From Oscillospiraceae bacterium (GTDB lineage Bacteria; Bacillota; Clostridia; Oscillospirales; Oscillospiraceae): DNA of 37,592 nt. The notes under the pieces were generated by a model, which saw nothing but the letters and a program-made list of their open reading frames with translations, was not told where the DNA came from and searched no databases. The DNA lies in NCBI GenBank assembly GCA_017430985.1, contig JAFRLZ010000038.1, positions 1-37,592 of the forward strand, given 5' to 3'. The position numbers and the translations under genes are program-made. Below, in pieces: positions 32,299 through 37,592 of the stretch (position 1 is its first letter; each line of letters begins with the position of its first letter).

Positions 32299-32998
32299 AA
32301 AGGAGAACAGCGAGGTGAGCGCCGTGTTCCTGCCGGAGATCAAAACGAAAGAGGATATCGTCCGCCTGGTGGACGAGCTGGGCTTCCTGCCCTATTTCAA
32401 GGGGGAGATCCCGGGCTTTTCGATCGAGGAAAACATCCGCGCCCTATGGGGCAGCGAGGCCGAGCCGGAGGGCCCCTGGGAGTGGAAGGGGCCGATCATC
32501 CGCGCGGCCGGCTGCGCCTACGGGAAGTTTTACCGCGGCCGCGCGATGTACGTCAGCCGCGGCTGGTTCCCGGACTTCGCCAACGTCCGGCGCGACGGCT
32601 ACGACTACGACGCACGCGTGGACGACGGGCTGGCGCGCAGGAAGGACGAGCGGCTCATGCAGGTGCTCGCCGAGCGGGGCGAGCTCAGATCGCGCGAGCT
32701 CAAGGCGCTGACCTGCCTGAGCGCGGAGAGCCGGAAGGGCTATGAGCAGAGCCTGACCTTCCTGCAGATGCAGGGCTATATCACGACCTCCGATTTCGTC
32801 TATGAGACGGACCGGCTGGGCCGCCCCTACGGCTGGGGGCTGGCGAAGTACGCCACGCCCGAGCATTTCTTCGGCGCGGCCTTCACGGAGCGGGTCTACG
32901 AGCGCGAGCCGGAGGAGTCGCGCGAGAAGCTGACGGCGCATCTGACAAAGCTCCTGCCGCAGGCGACGGCCGCGCAGATCCGGCGGCTGGTGGGGTGA
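32294..32998 (+). CDS. AlkZ-related (winged-helix) protein
   Basis: 234 residues from ATG 32294. The sequence resembles proteins annotated as AlkZ-related, distant relatives of the YcaQ/AlkZ glycosylases that unhook DNA crosslinks. Visible features: GFLPYFKGEIPGFSIEENI near the N-terminus, WEWKGPIIRAAGCAYGKFYRGRAMYVS, a Tyr/Asp-rich linker, then a helical segment with LKALTCLSAESRKGYEQSLTFLQMQGYI that looks like a winged-helix element. The QxQ catalytic motif of AlkZ glycosylase is not evident, so glycosylase activity is not claimed. The start is uncertain: GTG at 32315 has a better AAGGAG site than the ATG at 32294, and the -10 box of the predicted promoter covers the ATG. Confidence 0.7.
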   Translation: MIKENSEVSAVFLPEIKTKEDIVRLVDELGFLPYFKGEIPGFSIEENIRALWGSEAEPEGPWEWKGPIIRAAGCAYGKFYRGRAMYVSRGWFPDFANVRRDGYDYDARVDDGLARRKDERLMQVLAERGELRSRELKALTCLSAESRKGYEQSLTFLQMQGYITTSDFVYETDRLGRPYGWGLAKYATPEHFFGAAFTERVYEREPEESREKLTAHLTKLLPQATAAQIRRLVG

Positions 32999-33054
32999 CG
33001 GGGGAAAAGCCTTCCACTCAAGGGGAAGCCAAACCACAGCCGCCCGCCGTTTCC

Positions 33055-33121
33055 TGTCATCCTGAGCGAGCGAAGCGAGTCGAAGGATCTTATAAGATCC
33101 TTCGCTGCGCGAAGCCATGAC
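33055..33121. repeat. Repeat with TGTCAT/ATGAC ends and a 24-base palindrome
   Basis: TGTCATCCTGAG at the left, ATGAC at the right. Inside, 33081-33104 is a perfect 24-base palindrome centred on TTATAA (half CGAAGGATCTTA). It shares the GAGCGAAGCGAG string with the modular element at 14.5, 25.7 and 35.5 kb. Confidence 0.65.
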
Positions 33122-33137
33122 GTATGCGAGAAATAGC

Positions 33138-33161
33138 GGGCGATTCGTGAATCGCCCCTAC
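33138..33161 (-). repeat. GTAG-headed palindromic repeat (minus orientation)
   Basis: GGGCGATTC-GT-GAATCGCCC-CTAC; on the minus strand this is GTAG then a 9-bp-arm hairpin. It faces the next copy head to head across 20 bases. Confidence 0.75.
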
Positions 33162-33181
33162 AGCAGCTCATGGTCTTTGTC

Positions 33182-33251
33182 GTAGGGGCGCATCACGATG
33201 CGCCCGTTGGGCCTGCACCGCGTCTGCGGGAGGGGCAAGCCCCTCCCCTAC
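33182..33251. repeat. Paired GTAG...CTAC palindromes (REPIN-like)
   Basis: GTAG + GGGCGCATC-AC-GATGCGCCC, a 22-base spacer, then GGGAGGGGC-AA-GCCCCTCCC + CTAC. The two hairpins are in inverted orientation, with GTAG/CTAC at the outer edges; the total is 70 bp. Confidence 0.75.
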
Positions 33252-33317
33252 AACGAACAGGCAGGTCGCGGTTCGCAAGACCCGGGTTTTCTTTCAAAAA
33301 CCAAATACTAAAAACTG

Positions 33318-33351
33318 AAAAAGAGGACGGTCATTGACCGCCCTCTTTTTT
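33318..33351. terminator. Terminator at the CLC gene 3' end
   Basis: AAAGAGGACGGTCA pairs with TGACCGCCCTCTTT (one mismatch), with A and T runs on either side. It adjoins the CLC stop codon. The preceding stretch 33255-33317 shows nothing else. Confidence 0.8.
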
Positions 33352-34661
33352 CACGGATGCTGTTTTTCAGCCTCCGTGACCTCGCCCTCGCGGTAGGCGT
33401 TGGCGCGCACGTCGATGAACTGCGCCTTGAGCTTGTCGTAGAGGATGCGCTGGCTGGAGTAGAGCCCCGTGTAGCCGGAGAGCACATAGCTGACGCCGCA
33501 GGCGAGCGCGTAAAACAGCATGCCCGGCGCGCCGAAGAGCTCCACGGCCAGCACCATCGAGGCCATCGGGCAGTTGACCGCGCCGCAAAAAACGGCGATC
33601 AGACCCACAGCGGCTGCGAAACCGGCGGGGATGCCCAGCAGCGGCCCGACCACGCAGCCGAAGCAGGCGCCGACGAAGAAGCTCGGCACCACCTCGCCGC
33701 CCTTGAAGCCGACGGCCAGCGTGAGCGCGGTGAAGACGATCTTCCAGACGAAGGCCAGCGGCCGCGCCTGCCCCTGCTCGATGGCGGCGGTGATGACCGG
33801 CATGCCCGCGCCGTTGTAGTCCGTCGTGCCGAGCAGCAGCGTCAGGGCGAGGATCGCCGCGCCGCCGAGGGCCGCGCGCAGCCAGGGGTTCGGGATGCGC
33901 TTTTGAATGTTCGTCTCCGCGTGGTGGAGCGCGCCGCAGAAGAGCACGCTCACGATGGCGCAGAGCGCCGCGAGACCCGCCACGCGCAGCAGCATCAGCG
34001 GCGTGAGCGCGGGCACGGCCACGGCAAAGCGCGTCGGCGCGACGCCGAGCTGCAGGGAGAGCCAATAGGCCGAGAGCGAGGCGATGAAGCAGGGCAGGAA
34101 GGCCGCGTGGTACAGCAGCCCCACGCTCACCACGCCCATGGCGAAGACCGTCGCGCCGAGCGGCGTGCCGAAAAGCGCCGAGAAAAAGGCCGCCATGCCG
34201 GTCATCGTCGCGGTGCGCAGATCGCGGTCGTCCAGGCGCAGGAGCTTTCCCACGCCGAAGCCGATCGTGCCGCCCATCTGCAGCGCCGCGCCCTCGCGCC
34301 CCGCCGAGCCGCCGGCGAGATGCGTCAGCAGCGTCGTCAGGAAGATGGCGGGCAGCAGCAGCGGCTTGATGCCGCGGCCGGACTGGATCTCGGACAGGAT
34401 GTTGTTGGTGCCCTGCCCCTCGACGCCGAGCAGCCGGTAGATCGCTACGGCGAGCAGGCCCGCCGCGGGCAGGGTCCAGATCACCCAGGGCTGCGCCTCG
34501 CGCAGACCGGTCACGACCTCCACGCCGACGTGGAAGGCCGAGCCGAGCAGCCCGCAGGGCAGGCCGACCAGCACGGACACCAGCAGCCACTTGGCGAGGG
34601 CCTTCACATAGAGGGCCAGATGGCGCAGGTACTGTCTGGCGCTGTCAAGCATTTTTTGCAT
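33351..34661 (-). CDS. CLC-family chloride/fluoride antiporter
   Basis: 436 residues, about 10-12 membrane-spanning or re-entrant segments, an inner-membrane anion/proton exchanger. The gating glutamate is E123 in GREGA (121-125, canonical GREGP). The selectivity segment is GQGTN (82-86) in place of GSGIP, and the third site reads GFKGGEVVP (318-326) in place of GxFxP. This pattern fits the CLC-F branch rather than the classical chloride channels, so fluoride export is possible. There is no CBS domain. The start at 34661 follows GGGAG; the long in-frame extension back to 34952 crosses the promoter and repeat and is rejected. Confidence 0.9.
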   Translation of the reverse strand: MQKMLDSARQYLRHLALYVKALAKWLLVSVLVGLPCGLLGSAFHVGVEVVTGLREAQPWVIWTLPAAGLLAVAIYRLLGVEGQGTNNILSEIQSGRGIKPLLLPAIFLTTLLTHLAGGSAGREGAALQMGGTIGFGVGKLLRLDDRDLRTATMTGMAAFFSALFGTPLGATVFAMGVVSVGLLYHAAFLPCFIASLSAYWLSLQLGVAPTRFAVAVPALTPLMLLRVAGLAALCAIVSVLFCGALHHAETNIQKRIPNPWLRAALGGAAILALTLLLGTTDYNGAGMPVITAAIEQGQARPLAFVWKIVFTALTLAVGFKGGEVVPSFFVGACFGCVVGPLLGIPAGFAAAVGLIAVFCGAVNCPMASMVLAVELFGAPGMLFYALACGVSYVLSGYTGLYSSQRILYDKLKAQFIDVRANAYREGEVTEAEKQHP

Positions 34662-34689
34662 CTCTCTCATCTCCCGGAAAAACAAGCGC

Positions 34690-34717
34690 ATTATATCACG
34701 CGTACGGGAAAATGCAA
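34690..34717 (-). promoter_or_regulatory. Promoter of the CLC gene
   Basis: On the minus strand TTGCAT (34712-34717), 16 bases, TATAAT (34690-34695) with TGA extended -10. The leader is about 22 bases, too short for a riboswitch. Confidence 0.75.
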
Positions 34718-34762
34718 GGGGAGACGGGAAAGGGAAGTTTAGCGATGAGTTGGTTTTTGTTT

Positions 34763-34928
34763 GTAGAGGAGGGGCTTGATCCGCCTTGCGGTGCCCGAAA
34801 AACGCAAGCGTTTTTCGACCGCTGCGGTAATTGCATGCCGCCTGCATCTGCCGCCGGCAGCGGCGGCGCGCAATTCCCTCCCGTGGACATGGTGCCGCAT
34901 CGGCGGGCCGGGCAAGCCCGGCCCCTAC
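34763..34928. repeat. REPIN-like composite with GTAG/CTAC ends
   Basis: Opens GTAG (34763) with a degenerate arm AGGAGGGGC-TT-GATCCGCCT (six of nine pairs) and closes with GGGCCGGGC-AA-GCCCGGCCC-CTAC (34905-34928). Between them lies a perfect hairpin CGAAAAACGC-AA-GCGTTTTTCG (34796-34817). The flanks 34735-34746 and 34970-34980 resemble the outer ends of the modular element (AGTTTAGCGATG, CTCGTCAAACT). Confidence 0.6.
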
Positions 34929-34992
34929 GGGCACGAACCAGGTTTTTCTCAACTCCGAATTCCGAATTGCCTCGTCAAACTCAAATTAACGC

Positions 34993-35025
34993 AAAAAAGG
35001 GGCGGGTCGGTTTTGCCGACCCGCC
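34993..35025 (-). terminator. Orphan minus-strand terminator
   Basis: A 10-bp stem GGCGGGTCGG/CCGACCCGCC around TTTTG; on the minus strand it is followed by CC and six T. No minus-strand protein gene precedes it. Confidence 0.75.
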
Positions 35026-35143
35026 AATACAGGGTTGTGGGATAAAGATATGAGCCGCGGCCTCTCCTTTCGGAAAAGCCCATTGGATAAGCTGCGCCTT
35101 TACGATAGCGCATTCCGGCGGCTTTGTAAAGAGCGAAGGCGCA
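34993..35143 (-). ncRNA. Candidate structured small RNA
   Basis: On the minus strand, TGCGC(C) at 35138-35143 pairs with GCGCA, and CTTTAC pairs with GTAAAG inside it, separated by a 6-base bulge. A 9-bp hairpin GGCUUUUCC-GAAA-GGAGAGGCC (35059-35080) with a GNRA loop follows; it has two G-U pairs that exist only on the minus strand. CCAAU/AUUGG may enclose it. The transcript would end at the terminator 34993-35025. No open reading frame with a ribosome site is seen. A weak TTGTGT-16-TATGCG promoter lies at 35158-35185. Confidence 0.35.
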
Positions 35144-35150
35144 CTAGTTT

Positions 35151-35187
35151 TGTCGAACGCATATTTTTTTCGCTTTCGGACACAATA
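35151..35187 (+). promoter_or_regulatory. Spo0A box and sigma-F-like promoter upstream of the DUF378 gene
   Basis: TGTCGAA (35151-35157) is a perfect Spo0A box. GCATA (35159-35163) and GGACACAATA (35178-35187) resemble the -35 (GYATA) and -10 (GGnnAnAnTn) boxes of sigma-F, with a short 14-base spacer. No sigma-A pair is obvious. Confidence 0.35.
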
Positions 35188-35220
35188 GCAGGGAAGCCTT
35201 TCTGAAAGGAGAGTTTTTTC

Positions 35221-35433
35221 ATGATCATGGATCGGATCGCTCTGGTGCTGACCATCATCGGCGGCATCAACTGGGGCAGCGTCGGGCTGTTCCGCTTCGA
35301 TCTCGTCGCGTGGCTCTTCGGCGGCCAGACCGCCACGGTCAGCCGCGTGATCTACACGCTGGTCGGCCTGTCGGCGCTGTGGTGCATCTCGCTTCTGTTC
35401 CGCACCGACGCCCTCACCGACGACGAGATCTGA
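35221..35433 (+). CDS. DUF378 small membrane protein
   Basis: 70 residues with two hydrophobic helices (about 5-25 and 38-60). The family signature IGGINWGSVGLFRFDLVAWLFG is fully present. DUF378 proteins are small membrane proteins of Firmicutes and some other bacteria, with no established function. The ATG at 35221 follows AAAGGAGAG; the second ATG six bases later is possible. It has its own upstream region and a strong terminator, so it is monocistronic. Sporulation control is suggested only by the upstream boxes. Confidence 0.88.
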   Translation: MIMDRIALVLTIIGGINWGSVGLFRFDLVAWLFGGQTATVSRVIYTLVGLSALWCISLLFRTDALTDDEI

Positions 35434-35438
35434 ACGGG

Positions 35439-35475
35439 AAAGGGACTGTGAAGCATGCTTCACAGTCCCTTTTTT
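35439..35475 (+). terminator. Terminator of the DUF378 gene
   Basis: AAAGGGACTGTGAAGC pairs with GCTTCACAGTCCCTTT across AT, followed by a T run: a near-perfect 16-bp stem. Confidence 0.92.
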
Positions 35476-35484
35476 GCAAATTAG

Positions 35485-35780
35485 AGGTTGGCGAGACGAT
35501 AGCCCCCCTTGCCTAAAGGGGGGTGGCCGAGCGAAGCGAGGTCGGGGGGATATAAAACCGCCCCGCCATACCATCGTGCCGCGACCGACAGAATCCCCCA
35601 GTCGCCTCCGGCGACAGCCCCCTTTAGGCAAGGGGGCCTGAGAGGAACAATTGAAATCCCCCAGTCGCCTCCGGCGACAGCCCCCTTTAGGCAAGGGGGC
35701 CTGAGAGGAACAATTGAAATCCCCCAGTCGCCTCCGGCGACAGCCCTTTTAGGCAAGGGGGCCTTTGCTCGCCAAACGCC
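35485..35780 (-). repeat. Modular palindromic element, copy C (three internal units)
   Basis: Same element as at 14549 and 25730, inverted. The AATCCCCCAG marker recurs at 35592, 35655 and 35718, exactly 63 bases apart; the last unit has a one-base loss. It ends four bases from the clpB stop codon. Confidence 0.92.
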
Positions 35781-35783
35781 CGC

Positions 35784-36623
35784 TTACCTGCACACGAGCT
35801 CGCCGTTTTCGGCGTCGACGGTGATCGTGTCGCCCGGATCGAGCGCGCCGCCGAGGATGCGCCGCGCCAGCAGCGTCTCTACGCCGCCCTGCAGCGTGCG
35901 CCGCAGCGGCCGCGCGCCGTAGAGCGGATCGTAGCCGCGCTCGATGACGAGCGCCTTGGCCGCGTCCGTCAGCTCCAGCTTCAGCGACTTGTCCGCGAGA
36001 CGCCTGCGCAGGGACGTGAGCATGATTTCGATGATGCCGTCGAGATCGCTCTTGCTCAGCGGGTGGAAGAAGATCGTCTCGTCGAGCCGGTTCAGAAACT
36101 CCGGCCGGAAGGCGCGGTGCAGCTCGCGCTGCACGGCCTCGCGCGCGTCGGGCGTGATCTCGCCGTCCGCGCCGATGCCGTCGAGCAGGTACTGGCTGCC
36201 GAGGTTCGAGGTCAGGATGATGATCGTCGTCTGGAAAGCCACCGTGCGGCCCTGCGAATCGGTGATGCGGCCGTCGTCGAGTATCTGCAGGAGGATGTTG
36301 AACACGTCCGGATGCGCCTTCTCCACCTCGTCGAAGAGCACTACACTGTACGGCCGGCGGCGCACGGCCTCGGTGAGCTGGCCGCCCTCGTCATAGCCGA
36401 CGTAGCCCGGGGGCGCGCCGATCAGACGCGAGACGGAGAACTTCTCCATGTACTCGGTCATGTCGATGCGCACGATGTTGTGCTCGTCGTCGAACAGGCA
36501 CTCGGCCCGCGCCTTGGCCAGCTCCGTCTTGCCCACGCCCGTCGGACCGAGAAACAGGAAGGAGCCGATGGGCCGGGTGGGGTCGGCGATGCCGGCGCGG
36601 GAGCGGAGGATGGCCTCCGTCAC
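35784..36623 (-). pseudogene. clpB: clpB, second ATPase domain fragment (downstream of an in-frame amber codon)
   Basis: The C-terminal part of the ClpB disaggregase, 279 codons after the amber codon. It has Walker [32 protein letters not shown] (pore loop), Walker [24 protein letters not shown], and the arginine-finger region [11 protein letters not shown]. It reads on in the same frame from the upstream fragment. Several near-invariant positions differ from the family: KARAEC for KALAEA, TVAFQTT for the usual TVDFRNT, and [12 protein letters not shown] for the RxxEDPLAxxIL region. A GTG directly follows the amber codon, but there is no ribosome site, so re-initiation is unlikely. Confidence 0.8.
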
Positions 36624-37592
36624 CTACTGCACGGCCTCGGCCTGGCCGATGACGCGCCGGTGCAGCGCCTCGTCCAGATGCAGCAGCTTCTCCCGCTCGC
36701 CCTCCATGAGCTTGGCCACGGGGATGCCCGTCCACTTGGCGACGATGCCGGCGATCTCCTCCTCGGTCACGGTGTCGTGCACCATGGTGTCGGCCTTGCG
36801 CGTCTCGGCGGCGGCCTCGGCCTCCTTCAGCTTCCGCTCCAGGGCGGGCAGCTCGCTGTAGCGCAGGCGCGCGGCCGTCTCGTACTCGTAGCGCAGCTGC
36901 GCGTTCTCGATGTCCGCGTGCATCTGCTCGATCTCGCCCTTGAGGCGCTTGACCTCGTCCACGCTGTTCTTCTCGGCCTCCCAGCGGGCCTTCATCTCGT
37001 TGAAGCGGTCGCGGTTGTTGGCCAGCTCCTCGCGCAGCGCGGCGAGCCGCCCCTGCGAAAGCGCGTCGTCCTCCTTCTTGAGCGCCATCTCCTCGATCTC
37101 GAGCTGCATGATCTTGCGGCGCACGTCGTCGAGCTCGGCGGGCATGGAGTCGATCTCCGTGCGGATCATCGCGCAGGCCTCGGCCACGTGGTCGATGGCC
37201 TTGTCCGGCTGGATGCGGTCGGTGATATAGCGGTGCGAGAGCGTCGCCGCGGCCACCAGGGCGTTGTCGTGGATGCGCACGCCGTGGTAGACCTCGTAGC
37301 GCTCTTTCAAACCGCGCAGGATAGAGATCGTGTCCTCCACCGTCGGCTCGTCGACCAGCACGGGCTGGAAGCGGCGCTCGAGCGCGGCGTCCTTCTCGAT
37401 ATACTTGCGGTACTCGTCGAGGGTCGTCGCGCCGATGCAGTGCAGCTCGCCGCGCGCCAGCATCGGCTTGAGGAGGTTCCCCGCGTCCATGCTGCCCTCG
37501 GTCTTGCCCGCGCCGACGATGGTGTGCAGCTCGTCGACGAAGAGCAGGATGCGCCCCTCGCTTTTGCGGATCTCCTCGAGCACGGCCTTGAG
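36624..37592 (-). pseudogene. clpB: clpB, first ATPase and middle domain fragment (5' end beyond the window)
   Basis: Coding sequence enters from the right edge (frame [15 protein letters not shown]), so the true start is outside the window. It contains Walker [10 protein letters not shown], the pore region, ALERRFQPV (arginine finger), and the coiled-coil middle domain ([12 protein letters not shown] to about [12 protein letters not shown]). It ends at TAG (36624-36626) after [11 protein letters not shown], where ClpB continues into its second ATPase domain. The canonical RFLPDKAIDLVDEA reads [14 protein letters not shown] and GQDEAV reads GQAEAV. Such changes in near-invariant motifs suggest decay rather than a lone sequencing error. 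Confidence 0.8.

Noticed and set aside
34662-34952. N-terminal extension of the CLC protein
   Set aside because: It crosses the promoter TTGCAT/TATAAT and a repeat; the ATG at 34661 has a proper ribosome site.
34981-35113. Small minus-strand protein ending at the orphan terminator
   Set aside because: A frame of about 54 codons opens at 35113 but has no Shine-Dalgarno sequence and reads through the terminator hairpin.
35485-35780. CRISPR-like array
   Set aside because: The three 63-bp units are contiguous with identical intervals and no unique spacers, and no cas genes are present.

Overview
The window looks like a chromosome segment from a GC-rich, spore-forming member of the Clostridia, most likely an Oscillospirales-type gut bacterium. 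The evidence is an intact spo0A, the PSP1-family ricT, Gram-positive style lipoproteins with an LCxC lipobox, strong AGGAGG ribosome binding sites, near-consensus sigma-A promoters with 16-18 bp spacing, and many intrinsic terminators. Species cannot be named from the sequence alone. No rRNA, tRNA, CRISPR array, prophage or transposase gene was seen.

Region by region. 1-4.8 kb (minus strand): an acidic zinc-ribbon protein, efp with its own promoter, and an operon of OmpR-type response regulator, sensor kinase and M24 aminopeptidase. 4.8-7.1 kb (plus): a penicillin-binding D,D-carboxypeptidase and a monofunctional biotin ligase. 7.1-10.9 kb: two divergent envelope genes, a lamin-tail/CotH protein and an N-acetylglucosamine-1-phosphodiester glycosidase-like protein with a small membrane partner. 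11.2-14.5 kb (plus): holB-ricT and a PIG-L deacetylase lipoprotein. 14.8-17.7 kb: a glycerophosphodiester phosphodiesterase, an MFS transporter and a MarR regulator. 17.9-19.8 kb: rpsB-tsf. 20-24 kb (minus): a second MFS transporter, a two-gene lipoprotein operon (one protein with Sel1 repeats) and, above it, a Spo0A-box-like site. 24.1-25.7 kb (minus): spo0A with a promoter region full of Spo0A boxes, then a barnase-like secreted RNase. 26-28.2 kb (plus): a propeller-type lipoprotein and a DegV protein. 28.3-32.2 kb (minus): a GH2 beta-galactosidase/alpha-galactosidase operon. 32.3-37.6 kb: an AlkZ-related protein, a CLC antiporter, a DUF378 membrane protein and a clpB gene broken by an amber codon, cut by the window edge.

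The intergenic DNA is the least ordinary part. Three families of palindromic repeats are present: (i) a modular element at 14.5, 25.7 and 35.5 kb whose 63-bp internal unit occurs two, one and three times; (ii) short hairpins headed by GTAG, with 9-bp arms that differ between copies but stay self-complementary, resembling REP/REPIN elements; (iii) elements ending in TGTCAT/ATGACA. One GTAG element supplies the stop codon of the DegV gene, and one modular element lies in the predicted leader of the barnase-like gene. A structured region ending in a strong minus-strand terminator near 35.0-35.1 kb has no protein gene and is a candidate small RNA.

Functionally the window mixes core information genes (efp, holB, rpsB, tsf), sporulation control (spo0A, ricT), envelope biology (carboxypeptidase, four surface proteins with Pro-Glu-Pro-Thr linkers, two-component system) and plant or host glycan use (alpha- and beta-galactosidases, MFS transporters).
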